A stretch of DNA of 54,795 bases from an uncultured Dysosmobacter sp. (GTDB lineage: Bacteria; Bacillota; Clostridia; Oscillospirales; Oscillospiraceae), in assembly GCA_947625655.1 (NCBI GenBank), contig CANQPD010000021.1, positions 1-54,795 of the forward strand, read 5' to 3'. Positions 8,464 through 16,897 of this stretch are shown here, piece after piece. The notes below the pieces were generated by a model. It made no database searches. It had not been told where the DNA came from and was given only the letters and a program-made list of their open reading frames with translations. A program made the translations under genes and the position numbers. The number at the start of each line of letters is the position of its first letter. Within the stretch, counting starts at the first letter, position 1.

Positions 8464-8557
8464 AATGGAGCGTTGAGATAGGAAAACATTGCGTAGGGGC
8501 GAATATCATTCGCCCGCGGGCGGCGGATAGCCGCCCCTACGGCATTTTTTAAAACAA
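8464..8557. repeat. Family D repeat, copy D1
   Basis: A 94-bp element beginning AATGGAGCGTTGAGATAGG and ending TTAAAACAA. It differs from the copy at 14907-15000 at five positions. Internally it is palindromic: GTAGGGGCG near the left pairs with CGCCCCTAC near the right, and the outer ends are imperfect inverted repeats. A left terminator-like arm (GGCGCTG, 8454-8460) precedes it and a full terminator hairpin follows it. Confidence 0.75.
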
Positions 8558-8587
8558 GGCGCTGTCAAAAGACAGCGCCTTGTTTTT
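8558..8587. terminator. Terminator between convergent pgsA and XRE genes
   Basis: GGCGCTGTC, loop AAAA, GACAGCGCC followed by TTGTTTTT. It can serve pgsA on the plus strand. The GGCGCTG at 8454-8460, left of the family D element, could pair with the same right arm. Confidence 0.8.
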
Positions 8588-8909
8588 ACGGCTGCTGGCG
8601 CAGCCAGGCGAGAAAGCTCTCCGCGATATCCAGCTTTTTCTCATCCATAGTCCGCAGATGCTCCGCCACGCTTTTCCACCGCTCCCCCTCCTGCCGGGCG
8701 GTGCCCACCAGAAATTCATCCGGCGTGGTGTCCAGCGCGGCGGCCAGCCGCATGATGACCTCCGTGGAGGGGATGGAGACCGCACGTTCGATGCTGGATA
8801 AGTATTGGTTGCTGATGTCTGCCAACTCGGCTACTTGGGCCTGCGTCAGTTTTTGCCTTCTTCTGCAACGGGCTATTCGAGCGCCAATTTCACGATAATC
8901 CAGCTTCAC
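8586..8909 (-). CDS. XRE-family HTH transcriptional regulator
   Basis: A 107-aa regulator from GTG at 8909, which has GGAGG eight bases upstream on the minus strand; an in-frame ATG at 8948 lacks such a site. The N-terminal HTH is KLTQAQVAELADISNQYLSS, with the following helix ERAVSIPSTEVIMRLAAALD, typical of the Cro/CI fold. The C-terminal 45 residues (ERWKSVAEHLRTMDEKKLDIAE) are helical and may mediate dimer contacts. It is divergent from a 49-aa gene whose promoter carries overlapping palindromes, so it probably represses that gene. Confidence 0.87.
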   Translation of the reverse strand: MKLDYREIGARIARCRRRQKLTQAQVAELADISNQYLSSIERAVSIPSTEVIMRLAAALDTTPDEFLVGTARQEGERWKSVAEHLRTMDEKKLDIAESFLAWLRQQP

Positions 8910-8975
8910 GCGCAATACCTCCAATAATAATACCACAATCATATCCACAAAAGCTGGAAAATAGAAAACATTTAA

Positions 8976-9040
8976 TAGTTGATAATTCGCCTTGACAATG
9001 TTGAAAATAAAATTTATAGTTTACTTATCAACTATAAATT
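8976..9040 (+). promoter_or_regulatory. Promoter with overlapping operator palindromes
   Basis: TTGACA (8992-8997), 17 bases, TATAGT (9015-9020). An 11-bp perfect inverted repeat AATTTATAGTT/AACTATAAATT (9011-9021 and 9030-9040) covers the -10 box. TAGTTGATAA at 8976-8985 is repeated inverted as TTATCAACTA at 9025-9034, flanking the promoter. This is what a promoter repressed by the divergent XRE protein would look like. Confidence 0.75.
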
Positions 9041-9054
9041 GGAGGCTGGCCAAT

Positions 9055-9204
9055 ATGTATAAAAAGATGTACTACCGCCTGTTCAACGCCATTACGGAGG
9101 CCATGGGGCATATCCTCCGCATGGAGTACGGCGAGGCGTACGGCATCCTGGCCCGGGCCCAGGCGGAGACGGAGGAGCTCTATCTGGCGGGGGAGGAGAC
9201 GTGA
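9055..9204 (+). CDS. Small protein of unknown function (49 aa)
   Basis: ATG at 9055 has GGAGG nine bases upstream; the in-frame ATG at 8992 lies within the promoter and cannot be used. The product MYKKMYYRLFNAITEAMGHI... is helical and ends with AQAETEELYLAGEET, similar in style to small conserved clostridial proteins beside XRE regulators. No membrane segment or cysteine is present. Function unknown; the strong promoter and operator suggest tight on/off control. Confidence 0.65.
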   Translation: MYKKMYYRLFNAITEAMGHILRMEYGEAYGILARAQAETEELYLAGEET

Positions 9205-9257
9205 GACGCCCCGCCGGGGGCCGGGCTTTGTGCCGAAAAATGTCAGGCGTCGTCCCC

Positions 9258-9286
9258 TTGACAGGGACAAAACGGCGTGTTATAGT
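9258..9286 (+). promoter_or_regulatory. thrS promoter
   Basis: TTGACA at 9258-9263 and TATAGT at 9281-9286 with a 17-base spacer, directly before the T-box leader. Confidence 0.85.
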
Positions 9287-9295
9287 GTCTTTAAT

Positions 9296-9540
9296 TTGAA
9301 AAGGCATCGAAAAGGACGCTGCCCGGGAAAGATCCCAGAGAGGGGCCGCCGCTGGCTGTAAGCGGCCCTGGCCGGAACCGGGACCAGCCACCGCCTTGGA
9401 GCCGCCCACCGATATGTAGGCTGGGACGGGCCCTCCCGTTACAGAGGACACGAGCGGCGCCGTATGGCGCAAGCAGGGTGGAACCGTGGAATACGTTTTT
9501 CGTATCTCACCCCTGATTTTGTCAGGGGTGAGTTTTTTCT
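9296..9540 (+). promoter_or_regulatory. T-box leader controlling thrS
   Basis: The conserved T-box AGGGTGGAACCGTG is at 9475-9488. It is followed by the Rho-independent terminator CTCACCCCTGA/TCAGGGGTGAG (9506-9532) and a run of T. The 5' part contains AGAGAGG and a CTTGGAG segment at 9395-9401 as expected of Stem I. ACC triplets at 9383 and 9390 are candidate threonine specifier codons; which one sits in the loop needs folding. Uncharged tRNA-Thr would favour the antiterminator and switch thrS on. Confidence 0.9.
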
Positions 9541-9570
9541 TTTCACCCCTCGATACAAGGAGGAATCAGC

Positions 9571-11331
9571 ATGTCCGAAGAAAACAGCCAGTATACCTTT
9601 GAAAACGAGACCTACCGCAAGACCTATTGGCACACCTGCTCCCACGTCCTGGCCCAGGCCGTCAAGCGCCTGTACCCGGAGGTGAAGCTGGCCATCGGCC
9701 CCAGCATCGACAACGGCTTCTACTACGACCTGGACTCTCCCTTCCCCTTTACCCCGGAGATCATGGAGCAGATCGAGGGCGAGATGCGGAAGATCTGCAA
9801 GGAGAAGCTGAAGCTGGAGCGCTTTGAACTGCCCCGGGCGGAGGCCGTCAAGTTCATGGAGGAGAAGGGCGAGCCCTACAAGGTGGAGCTCATCAACGAC
9901 CTGCCGGAGGACGCGGTCATCAGCTTCTACAAGCAGGGCGAGTTCACCGACCTGTGCGCCGGCCCCCACCTGGACTCCACCGGCCGCATCAAGGGCAACG
10001 CCATCAAGCTGACCGCCTGCAACGCCGCCTACTGGCGGGGCGACTCCAGCCGCCAGACCCTCCAGCGGATCTACGGCGTGGCCTTCCCCAGGAAGGACGA
10101 GCTGGACGAGTACCTGGCCCGCATCGAGGAGGCGAAAAAGCGGGATCACCGCAAGCTGGGCAAGGAGCTGGGCCTGTTTATGCTCCGGGACGAGGGCCCC
10201 GGCTTCCCCTTCTTCCTGCCCAAGGGCATGGTGCTGAAAAACACGCTGCTGGACTACTGGCGCCAGGTCCACAAGAAGTACGGCTATCTGGAGATCTCCA
10301 CCCCCATCATCCTGAACCGCCAGCTGTGGGAGCGCTCCGGCCACTGGGACCACTACAAGCAGAATATGTACACCACCGTCATCGACGGCGAGGACTACGC
10401 CATCAAGCCCATGAACTGCCCCGGCGGCATGCTGGTCTACGCCAGCGAGCCCCATTCCTACCGGGACCTGCCCCTGCGGGTGGGCGAGATCGGCCTGGTC
10501 CACCGCCATGAGCTGTCCGGCGCCCTCCACGGATTGTTCCGGGTCCGCTGCTTCAGCCAGGACGACGCCCATGTCTTCATGACCCGGGATCAGATGAAGG
10601 ACGTCATCCAGGAGACCGTGCGCCTGTTTGACGAGGTCTACTCCACCTTCGGCCTGAGCTACACCATCGAGCTTTCCACCATGCCCGAGGACCACATCGG
10701 CACCGTGGAGGAGTGGGAGCGCAACCAGGAGATCCTGAAAAACGCCATCACGGACATGGGCAAGGACTTCGTCATCAACGAGGGCGACGGCGCCTTCTAC
10801 GGCCCCAAGCTGGACTTCCATCTGGCGGATTCCCTGGGCCGCACCTGGCAGTGCGGCACCATCCAGCTGGACAGCCAGCTGCCTGAGCGCTTCGAGCTGG
10901 AGTATGTGGGCGAGGACGGCCAGAAGCACCGCCCCGTCATGATCCACCGGGTGGTGCTGGGCTCCATCGAGCGGTTCATCGGCGTCATCACCGAGCACTT
11001 CGCCGGCGCCTTCCCCACCTGGCTGGCCCCTGTGCAGGTGAAAGTCCTGCCCATCACCGACCGCGCCGGCGGCTATGCCAAGGAGATCTCCGCCGCGCTG
11101 GACGCCCAGGGCTTCCGCGTGGAGGTGGACGAGCGCAATGAGAAGATCGGCAAAAAGATCCGGGAGGCCACCATGGAGAAGATCCCCTACATGCTGGTGG
11201 TGGGCGACCGGGACATCGAAAACCAGACGGTCTCCGTCCGCCACCGCTCCGGCGAGGATCTGGGCGCCATGAGCCTGGACGCCTTTGCGGCCCTGCTGAA
11301 GGAAGCCGTGGACACCAAGGCGAAAAACTGA
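9571..11331 (+). CDS. thrS: Threonine-tRNA ligase, lacking the TGS domain
   Basis: Class II aminoacyl-tRNA synthetase of 586 aa that charges tRNA-Thr. The protein opens directly into the editing domain (HTCSHVLAQAVKRLYP, FTDLCAGPHL) and lacks the 60-residue N-terminal TGS domain of the usual 640-aa enzyme. The catalytic core shows the zinc-binding MNCPGGM cysteine, RVGEIGLVHRHE, FRVRCFSQDDAH and GDGAFYGPKLDF, and the C-terminal anticodon-binding domain follows. ATG at 9571 has AAGGAGG upstream and there is no room for a TGS domain between the T-box terminator and this start. TGS-less ThrRS is known in Clostridia. Confidence 0.96.
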   Translation: MSEENSQYTFENETYRKTYWHTCSHVLAQAVKRLYPEVKLAIGPSIDNGFYYDLDSPFPFTPEIMEQIEGEMRKICKEKLKLERFELPRAEAVKFMEEKGEPYKVELINDLPEDAVISFYKQGEFTDLCAGPHLDSTGRIKGNAIKLTACNAAYWRGDSSRQTLQRIYGVAFPRKDELDEYLARIEEAKKRDHRKLGKELGLFMLRDEGPGFPFFLPKGMVLKNTLLDYWRQVHKKYGYLEISTPIILNRQLWERSGHWDHYKQNMYTTVIDGEDYAIKPMNCPGGMLVYASEPHSYRDLPLRVGEIGLVHRHELSGALHGLFRVRCFSQDDAHVFMTRDQMKDVIQETVRLFDEVYSTFGLSYTIELSTMPEDHIGTVEEWERNQEILKNAITDMGKDFVINEGDGAFYGPKLDFHLADSLGRTWQCGTIQLDSQLPERFELEYVGEDGQKHRPVMIHRVVLGSIERFIGVITEHFAGAFPTWLAPVQVKVLPITDRAGGYAKEISAALDAQGFRVEVDERNEKIGKKIREATMEKIPYMLVVGDRDIENQTVSVRHRSGEDLGAMSLDAFAALLKEAVDTKAKN

Positions 11332-11343
11332 ACATCTTGAACA

Positions 11344-11378
11344 GCAGCCCCGTTGGTGATTCTGACGGGGCTGTTTTT
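11344..11378 (+). terminator. thrS terminator
   Basis: CAGCCCCGT, loop, ACGGGGCTG followed by TTTTT, directly after the thrS stop codon. Confidence 0.85.
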
Positions 11379-11542
11379 CAATGCCCTGGCAATATTATCA
11401 ATTCAGCGAGATAAAGCGGGAAACCCTTTGTGCAGTATTTTTCGTTTTGCAGGATTCCTGTCAAAAAATTCATGGAGGGCGGAGAAAACGCAGGACAAAA
11501 ACCGCCACTTGCAGAAAAAAGGGAAGTATGAGCAAAAAGGAC

Positions 11543-11571
11543 TTGAAAAATGAAAGTGTTTGCGATATGAT
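11543..11571 (+). promoter_or_regulatory. Promoter of the TAXI TRAP operon
   Basis: TTGAAA at 11543-11548, 17 bases, TATGAT at 11566-11571, about 50 bases before the start codon of the solute-binding protein gene. Confidence 0.7.
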
Positions 11572-11621
11572 ATGCAAGTAATCGCAAGACCCATGGAACA
11601 AATATGAAAAGAGGAATGAAG

Positions 11622-12644
11622 ATGAAGAAGTTTTTGTCTTTGCTGTTGGCCGTTATGATGATGGCCTCCGTCCTGGCCGGCTGCGGCGGTGATACCCAGG
11701 CCGATGACGCCGGCACCCAGGAACCCGCTCAGGACAGCACCCCGGCTCCCGCCGCCACCGGCAGCGAGCTGATTTTCACCACCGGCGGCTCCTCCGGCAC
11801 CTACTATGCCTTCGGCTCCGTGCTGGCCGGCCAGGTGGGCAGCTCCACCGCCACCAAGGTCACCGCCGTTGAGGGCAAGGGCTCCCAGGGCAACATCGAG
11901 CTGATGGAGATGGAGGGCGCCCAGCTGGGCTTTGTCCAGTCCGACGTCATGAGCTACGCCTATGAGGGCACCAACCTGTTCGCCGACTTCGGCAAGGTGG
12001 ACTGCTTCTCCACCGTGGCCGCCCTGTACATGGAGCAGGTCCAGATCGTCACCTGCGATCCCAGCATCAAGACCGTGGCCGACCTGGAGGGTAAGAACGT
12101 CTCCATCGGCGACTCCGGCTCCGGCGTGTACTACAACGCCATCGACGTGCTGGGCGCCTATGGCCTGACCGAGGATGACATCAACCCCACCTATCAGGGC
12201 TTCGGCGACAGCGCTGAGGCGCTGAAGGACGGCGCCATCGACGCGGCCTTCGTGGTGGCCGGCGCGCCCACCACCGCTATCACCGAGCTGTCCAGCTCCA
12301 AGGACACCTATCTGGTCAGCCTGGACGACGAGCACATCGACGCCCTGATCGCCAAGTCCCCCTATTACAGCAAGTATGTCATCCCCGCCGATACCTACGG
12401 CCTGGATTCCGACACCACCACCGTGGCTGTTGGCGCCGTGGTCATCGCCCGTGACGATGTGTCCGACGACGATGTGTACAACTTCGTCTCCGGCGTGTTC
12501 GACAACATCGACGCCATCACCGCGGTCCATGCCAAGGGCGCGGAGCTGAACCTGGACTTCGCCGCCTCCGTCACCTCCGTTCCCTATCATCCCGGCGCGG
12601 CCAAGTACTTCGCCGAGCAGGGCATCACCGTCCCCACCAAGTAA
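11622..12644 (+). CDS. TAXI family TRAP transporter solute-binding lipoprotein
   Basis: Extracellular substrate-binding protein, 340 aa, anchored by the lipobox LAGC after a signal peptide (MKKFLSLLLAVMMMASVLAGC) and a linker rich in Asp, Gln, Pro and Ala. The mature part starts IFTTGGSSGTYYAFGSVLAG, the signature of the TAXI group, which binds glutamate, 2-oxoglutarate or similar acids in the few cases known; the ligand here is unknown. In-frame ATGs at 11604, 11616 and 11622 compete; AGAGGA at 11610-11615 has proper spacing only for 11622. The fused TRAP permease gene follows after a 27-base hairpin. Confidence 0.93.
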   Translation: MKKFLSLLLAVMMMASVLAGCGGDTQADDAGTQEPAQDSTPAPAATGSELIFTTGGSSGTYYAFGSVLAGQVGSSTATKVTAVEGKGSQGNIELMEMEGAQLGFVQSDVMSYAYEGTNLFADFGKVDCFSTVAALYMEQVQIVTCDPSIKTVADLEGKNVSIGDSGSGVYYNAIDVLGAYGLTEDDINPTYQGFGDSAEALKDGAIDAAFVVAGAPTTAITELSSSKDTYLVSLDDEHIDALIAKSPYYSKYVIPADTYGLDSDTTTVAVGAVVIARDDVSDDDVYNFVSGVFDNIDAITAVHAKGAELNLDFAASVTSVPYHPGAAKYFAEQGITVPTK

Positions 12645-12700
12645 GCGGCCGTTCAGGCTTCGTTAAAGAATCCGGAGATCCCACTGAAATCCCCCGAGAG

Positions 12701-12727
12701 GCTGCGGCGGGCACTGCCCGTCGCAGC
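12701..12727 (+). other. Intercistronic hairpin in the TRAP operon
   Basis: GCTGCGGCGGGCA and TGCCCGTCGCAGC form a stem with one G-T pair and almost no loop. There is no T-run, so it is more likely an mRNA-stabilising stem that raises binding-protein yield over permease yield, as often seen after solute-binding protein genes. That role is inference. Confidence 0.5.
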
Positions 12728-12825
12728 TCCTTGTCGGTTTTACGGGGCGGATGAGTTCCCACTCACACAGGTGGGAAGTCATGCGTTCCGCAGAGAAATT
12801 TGTGTTGAGGAAGCGAGGAGACCCC

Positions 12826-14883
12826 ATGAGTTTTTGGAAGAAAGAAACCAAGCCCCCCGTGGACACCGCTCCGGCGGAGGACACCGGCGTCGGTACTGCC
12901 GCCGACGTGGACGAGGTCATGAAGAAATATGACCGGGAGTCCAACACCCGCATCTGGGAGGGTACGCCGAAGATCATCGTCAAGACCCTGATGATCCTGT
13001 TTTCCGTGTACAGCATCGCCGTGACGTTGTTTTTCAGCACCTGGCTGCCGGAGGTCAAGCTGACCACCTTCCTGGCCTGGGTCCTGGTCATCGGCTATCT
13101 GAACTTCCCTCTCCGCAAGGGCAGCGTCAGGGTCAACCACATGCCCTGGTATGACATCCTCATCATGGTCCTGGGCGCTGGTTCCTTTTTGTACTATGCC
13201 TTCAACGCCAAGGATATCATCAAGCTGTCCCTCCGGGCGGCCAAGGTGGATTATCTGCTGGTCATCGCGGTCATCGGCGTCCTGGCGCTGATCGAGCTGT
13301 GCCGCCGCAGCGTGGGCCTGCCCATTTTGTGCGTGGTGGGCGCCCTGCTGATCTACACCTTCAGCCAGGTCCAGTGGCGCATCGCCATCTATAACCTGTT
13401 TTACACCACCACCGGCGTCATGAACACCCCCATCAACGTCTGCTCCAAGTACATCGTGGTGTTCATCATCTTTGGCGCCTTCCTGGAGCGGACGGGCATC
13501 GCCCAGTTCTTCATCAACCTGGCCAACGCCGTGGCGGGCTCCTCCGCCGGCGGCCCGGCCAAGGTGGCCGTCATCTCCTCCGCCCTGTGCGGCATGGTGT
13601 CCGGCTCCTCCGTGGGCAACACCGTCACCACCGGCTCCGTCACCATCCCCATGATGAAGAAGACCGGCTACAAGGGCGAGTTCGCCGGCGCGGTGGAGGC
13701 CGCCGCCTCCACCGGCGGCCAGATCATGCCCCCCATCATGGGCGCCGCCGCCTTTTTGATGGCGGAGTACATGGGCGTGCCCTACGCCACTGTGGCCCTC
13801 ACCGCCATCCTGCCCGCCGTGCTGTATTTCACCGGCATCTACATCGCCGTCCACCTGGAGGCCCGGAAGCTGGGATTGAAGGGCATTCCCAAGGACGAGC
13901 TGCCCAAGCTCCGCGTCCTGCTGAGGAAGATCTACCTGCTGGCGCCCCTGGTGGTGCTGGTGGTCATGGTCTCCATGAACCTGAAGACCATGCAGACCTC
14001 CGCCGCCATCGCCATCCTGGTGACCATCATCGTGGGCCTGATCGGCAACCTGACCAACGCCGTGGCCGCCGCCGGCAGGGGGGAAAACGCCCTGGGCACC
14101 CTGGGCCGCTCCCTCATCAGCCGAGAGGGGGACGCCGAGAGCATCTCCATTTTCAAGATCTTTGACGCCCTGGAGGCCGGCGGCAAGGGCACCATCACCG
14201 TGGCCGTGGCCTGCGCCATGGCCGGCATCGTGGCGGGCTGCATCACCGTCACCGGCCTTGCCTCCAAGCTGATCACCGCCATCGTCTCCGTATCCGCCGG
14301 CCACATGATGATCGCCCTGGTGCTGACCATGCTGTGCTGCATCGTGCTGGGCATGGGCGTGCCCACCACCGCCAACTACTGCATCATGGCCGCCACCTGC
14401 GCGCCCATCCTGATGAACCCCGCCATCGGCGTGGAACCCATGGCGGCCCACTTCTTCGTGTTCTACTTCGGCATCGTGGCGGATATCACGCCCCCCGTGG
14501 CCCTGGCGGCCTACGCCGGCAGCGCCATCGCCAAGGCGCCGCCCATGAAGACGGCCCTCAACGCCACCAAGCTGGCCATCGCGGCCTTCATCGTGCCCTA
14601 TATCTTTGCCATGAACCCGGCCATGCTGCTGGTGAACGTCACCAACCCCCTCCAGGTGGTGCAAATCGTCATCAGCGCCCTGATCGGCCTGTTTGGCGTG
14701 GCGGCGGCCCTCAACGGTTTCCTGTATCAGAAGATCAACCCGCTGTTCCGCGTCCTGCTGGTGGCCGGCGGCCTGGGCATGATGATCCCCGGCACCCTGA
14801 CGGATGCTGCCGGCCTGGTCATCGTGGCCGCCGTCGTGCTCTATCAGCGCACTGCCGCCAAGCGCGCCAAGGCCGCAGAATAA
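12826..14883 (+). CDS. TRAP transporter permease, fused DctQ/DctM subunits
   Basis: A 685-aa multi-span membrane protein that couples uptake of the bound acid to an ion gradient. The small-subunit-like part (residues about 45-190) is followed by the large DctM-like part with the conserved AVISSALCGMVSGSSVGNTV, PPIMGAAAFLMAEYMGVPY and GMGVPTTANYCIMAA segments. An upstream in-frame ATG at 12751 exists, but ATG 12826 (MSFWKKETKPPVD) has GCGAGGAG before it and fits the family. It is paired with the TAXI binding protein upstream; the absence of a separate DctQ gene is normal for TAXI systems. A terminator interrupted by a family D repeat follows. Confidence 0.93.
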   Translation: MSFWKKETKPPVDTAPAEDTGVGTAADVDEVMKKYDRESNTRIWEGTPKIIVKTLMILFSVYSIAVTLFFSTWLPEVKLTTFLAWVLVIGYLNFPLRKGSVRVNHMPWYDILIMVLGAGSFLYYAFNAKDIIKLSLRAAKVDYLLVIAVIGVLALIELCRRSVGLPILCVVGALLIYTFSQVQWRIAIYNLFYTTTGVMNTPINVCSKYIVVFIIFGAFLERTGIAQFFINLANAVAGSSAGGPAKVAVISSALCGMVSGSSVGNTVTTGSVTIPMMKKTGYKGEFAGAVEAAASTGGQIMPPIMGAAAFLMAEYMGVPYATVALTAILPAVLYFTGIYIAVHLEARKLGLKGIPKDELPKLRVLLRKIYLLAPLVVLVVMVSMNLKTMQTSAAIAILVTIIVGLIGNLTNAVAAAGRGENALGTLGRSLISREGDAESISIFKIFDALEAGGKGTITVAVACAMAGIVAGCITVTGLASKLITAIVSVSAGHMMIALVLTMLCCIVLGMGVPTTANYCIMAATCAPILMNPAIGVEPMAAHFFVFYFGIVADITPPVALAAYAGSAIAKAPPMKTALNATKLAIAAFIVPYIFAMNPAMLLVNVTNPLQVVQIVISALIGLFGVAAALNGFLYQKINPLFRVLLVAGGLGMMIPGTLTDAAGLVIVAAVVLYQRTAAKRAKAAE

Positions 14884-14895
14884 AAATAGAAAAAA

Positions 14896-15028
14896 GGCCG
14901 CTCTCCAATGGAGCGTTGAGATAGGAAAACATTGCGTAGGGGCGAATATCATTCGCCCGCAGGCGGCTGATAGCCGCCCCTGCGGCATTCCTTAAAACAA
15001 CGCCCTAAACGGAGAGCGGCCTTTTTTT
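14896..15028 (+). terminator. Terminator split by a family D repeat
   Basis: GGCCGCTCTCC at 14896-14906 pairs perfectly with GGAGAGCGGCC at 15011-15021, which is followed by TTTTTTT. The 104 bases between the arms consist of the 94-bp family D element plus ten bases. Without the element the stem would be an ordinary short-loop terminator. Confidence 0.75.
14907..15000. repeat. Family D repeat, copy D2
   Basis: Same length (94 bp) and about 95 percent identical to 8464-8557. It carries the shared left end AATGGAGCGTTGAGATAGG, the internal GTAGGGGCG...CGCCCCTGC palindrome and the right end TTAAAACAA. It lies in the loop of a terminator. Confidence 0.78.
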
Positions 15029-15183
15029 CCAAATTTCAGAAACCAAATCCGGCTCTGATACGTCTATATAAACAGAGAGGCGGTTTTCAGGGAAACTGTA
15101 ACCGTTTTGTTGTTGTTTTACGCGGACAGCTGTACTAGCATGAATGGTACAGTTAAAAATGCGTCAGTGAAGGAGAAACGGAT

Positions 15184-16887
15184 ATGTCAGAAGTTATGGA
15201 AAGAGAGGACCGGGAGGAGCAGCAGGCCGCCGCGCCCGCTCCCCAGGCCGCCGCGCCCGTCCAGGAGGCGGAAGCGCCCAAAAAGCGGTCCCTGAAAGAG
15301 CGTTGGAAGGGGATGCCCCGGAAAAAGCGGCGGCGCGTCGTCCGCTGGGTCATCATCCTGCTGGTCCTGGCCGTGATCGCCGGCGTGCTGTACAAGCTCC
15401 TCGGCGGCAGGCAGGACAGCGAGACCCAGGTCATCACCGACGTGGTGCAGTACGGCTCCATCACCTCCACCGTGGAGGGCAGCGGCCTGACCCGGGCCAA
15501 GAGCAGCGAGACCATCAACCTGACCACCGCCGGCACGGTGATCGACGTCCTCGTCAACGAGGGCGACCTGGTGACCGCCGGTACGCCCCTCTTCACCATC
15601 GACTCCCCGGCGGCGGAGACCGCCGTGCAGAAGGCCCGCAGCAATGTGGAGGGCTATGAAAAGCAGCTGTCCACGGCGGAAAAGGACATCGCGGGGCTGA
15701 ACCTGTCCGCCGGCTACCCCGGCAAGCTGATGGAGACCGTGACACTGAACCCCGGCGACACCATCTCCAAAAACCAGAAGGTGGCCGTCCTGGCGGACGA
15801 CACCCGCATGCGCCTGGAGCAGTATTACAGCTACGCCTACGCCGGCGACCTGTACGCCGGACAGACGGTGAACGTCTCCATTCCGGCCCTGATGGCCACC
15901 GTTCCCGGCACGGTGGAGGCGGTGCATATGGTCAGCCGCATCACGCCGGAGGGCTCCAAGCTCTTCTCCGCCGACATCATTTTGCAGAATGAGGGCGCCC
16001 TCTCCGCGGAGATGGCCGCCTCCGCCACCGTCACCGTAAACGGCGAGACGGTCTACCCCTACGAGCCCGGCAAGCTGGAGTATTACCGGGTGGGCGACCT
16101 GTTGTCCACCGTCAGCGGCACCGTGATCTCCAGCAGCCTGGTGGATTATCTCCAGGTGACCGCCGGCCAGGTGCTGGTGCGGATCGACGGCGAGGAGAGC
16201 GAGAGCGAGCTCTTCACCATCCAGCAGGACCTGGAGAATGCCCGGGAGGAGCTGAAGACCGCCGAGGAGAATCTGGCCAACTGCAATGCCACGGCCCCCA
16301 TCGACGGCATGGTCATCGGCCTGAGCATCCAGCCCGGCGATGAGATCCAGGCCAACACCACCATCGTCACCATTTCCGACACCTCCGTCATCACCGTCAG
16401 CGCCAATGTGGACGAGCGGAACATCAGCTACATCAAGCCCGGCATGACGGTGGACCTGGACCAGTGGGGCACCCCCGGCTTCGGCACGGTGGAGACGGTC
16501 AGCCTGTCCTCCACCGTCAACAACGGCGTGGCCACCTATCCCATCACCATCTCCGCCGACAACAGCGACGGGAGCATCCAGGTCAACAGCTACATCAACT
16601 ACTCCCTGGTGGCCAGTGAAAACGACAACTGCCTGGTGGTGCCCATCCAGGCGGTGAAAATGGTCTCGCTGGAGGACGGCTCCACCGCCAATGTGCTGTA
16701 TGTGGGCGGCGACCGCCCGGACAACGCCATCGAGGTCCCCATGATCGATGAAGAGATCCCGGAGGGCTACTGGCCCGTGCCGGTGGAGATCGGCATTCAG
16801 GACAACTACAATGTGGAGATCAAGTCCGGCGTGGAGGCGGATACCCCGGTCTTTGTGCAGGTCCAGCAGATGAGCATGTACTATTGA
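15184..16887 (+). CDS. HlyD/MacA-type periplasmic adaptor-like exporter subunit
   Basis: A 567-aa membrane-fusion-type protein. A charged, Ala/Pro-rich cytoplasmic N-terminus of about 50 residues precedes one membrane helix (VVRWVIILLVLAVIAGVLYK). Two biotinyl-lipoyl-like half motifs follow (TTAGTVIDVLVNEGDLVTAGTPLF and SGTVI...VTAGQVLVRI, where the second has a helical hairpin LENAREELKTAEENLANC), then beta-barrel regions. In single-membrane bacteria such adaptors work with a MacB-type ABC exporter, and the ATPase and permease genes follow immediately. ATG 15184 has AAGGAG upstream. The second lipoyl-like unit makes it longer than a standard MacA (about 370-400 aa). Confidence 0.88.
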   Translation: MSEVMEREDREEQQAAAPAPQAAAPVQEAEAPKKRSLKERWKGMPRKKRRRVVRWVIILLVLAVIAGVLYKLLGGRQDSETQVITDVVQYGSITSTVEGSGLTRAKSSETINLTTAGTVIDVLVNEGDLVTAGTPLFTIDSPAAETAVQKARSNVEGYEKQLSTAEKDIAGLNLSAGYPGKLMETVTLNPGDTISKNQKVAVLADDTRMRLEQYYSYAYAGDLYAGQTVNVSIPALMATVPGTVEAVHMVSRITPEGSKLFSADIILQNEGALSAEMAASATVTVNGETVYPYEPGKLEYYRVGDLLSTVSGTVISSSLVDYLQVTAGQVLVRIDGEESESELFTIQQDLENAREELKTAEENLANCNATAPIDGMVIGLSIQPGDEIQANTTIVTISDTSVITVSANVDERNISYIKPGMTVDLDQWGTPGFGTVETVSLSSTVNNGVATYPITISADNSDGSIQVNSYINYSLVASENDNCLVVPIQAVKMVSLEDGSTANVLYVGGDRPDNAIEVPMIDEEIPEGYWPVPVEIGIQDNYNVEIKSGVEADTPVFVQVQQMSMYY

Positions 16888-16897
16888 GGGCGGCGCC

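Noticed and set aside
12645..12825. Rho-independent terminator between TRAP genes
   Set aside because: The 12701-12727 hairpin has no following T-run and the permease gene lacks its own clear promoter, so the genes are taken as one operon.
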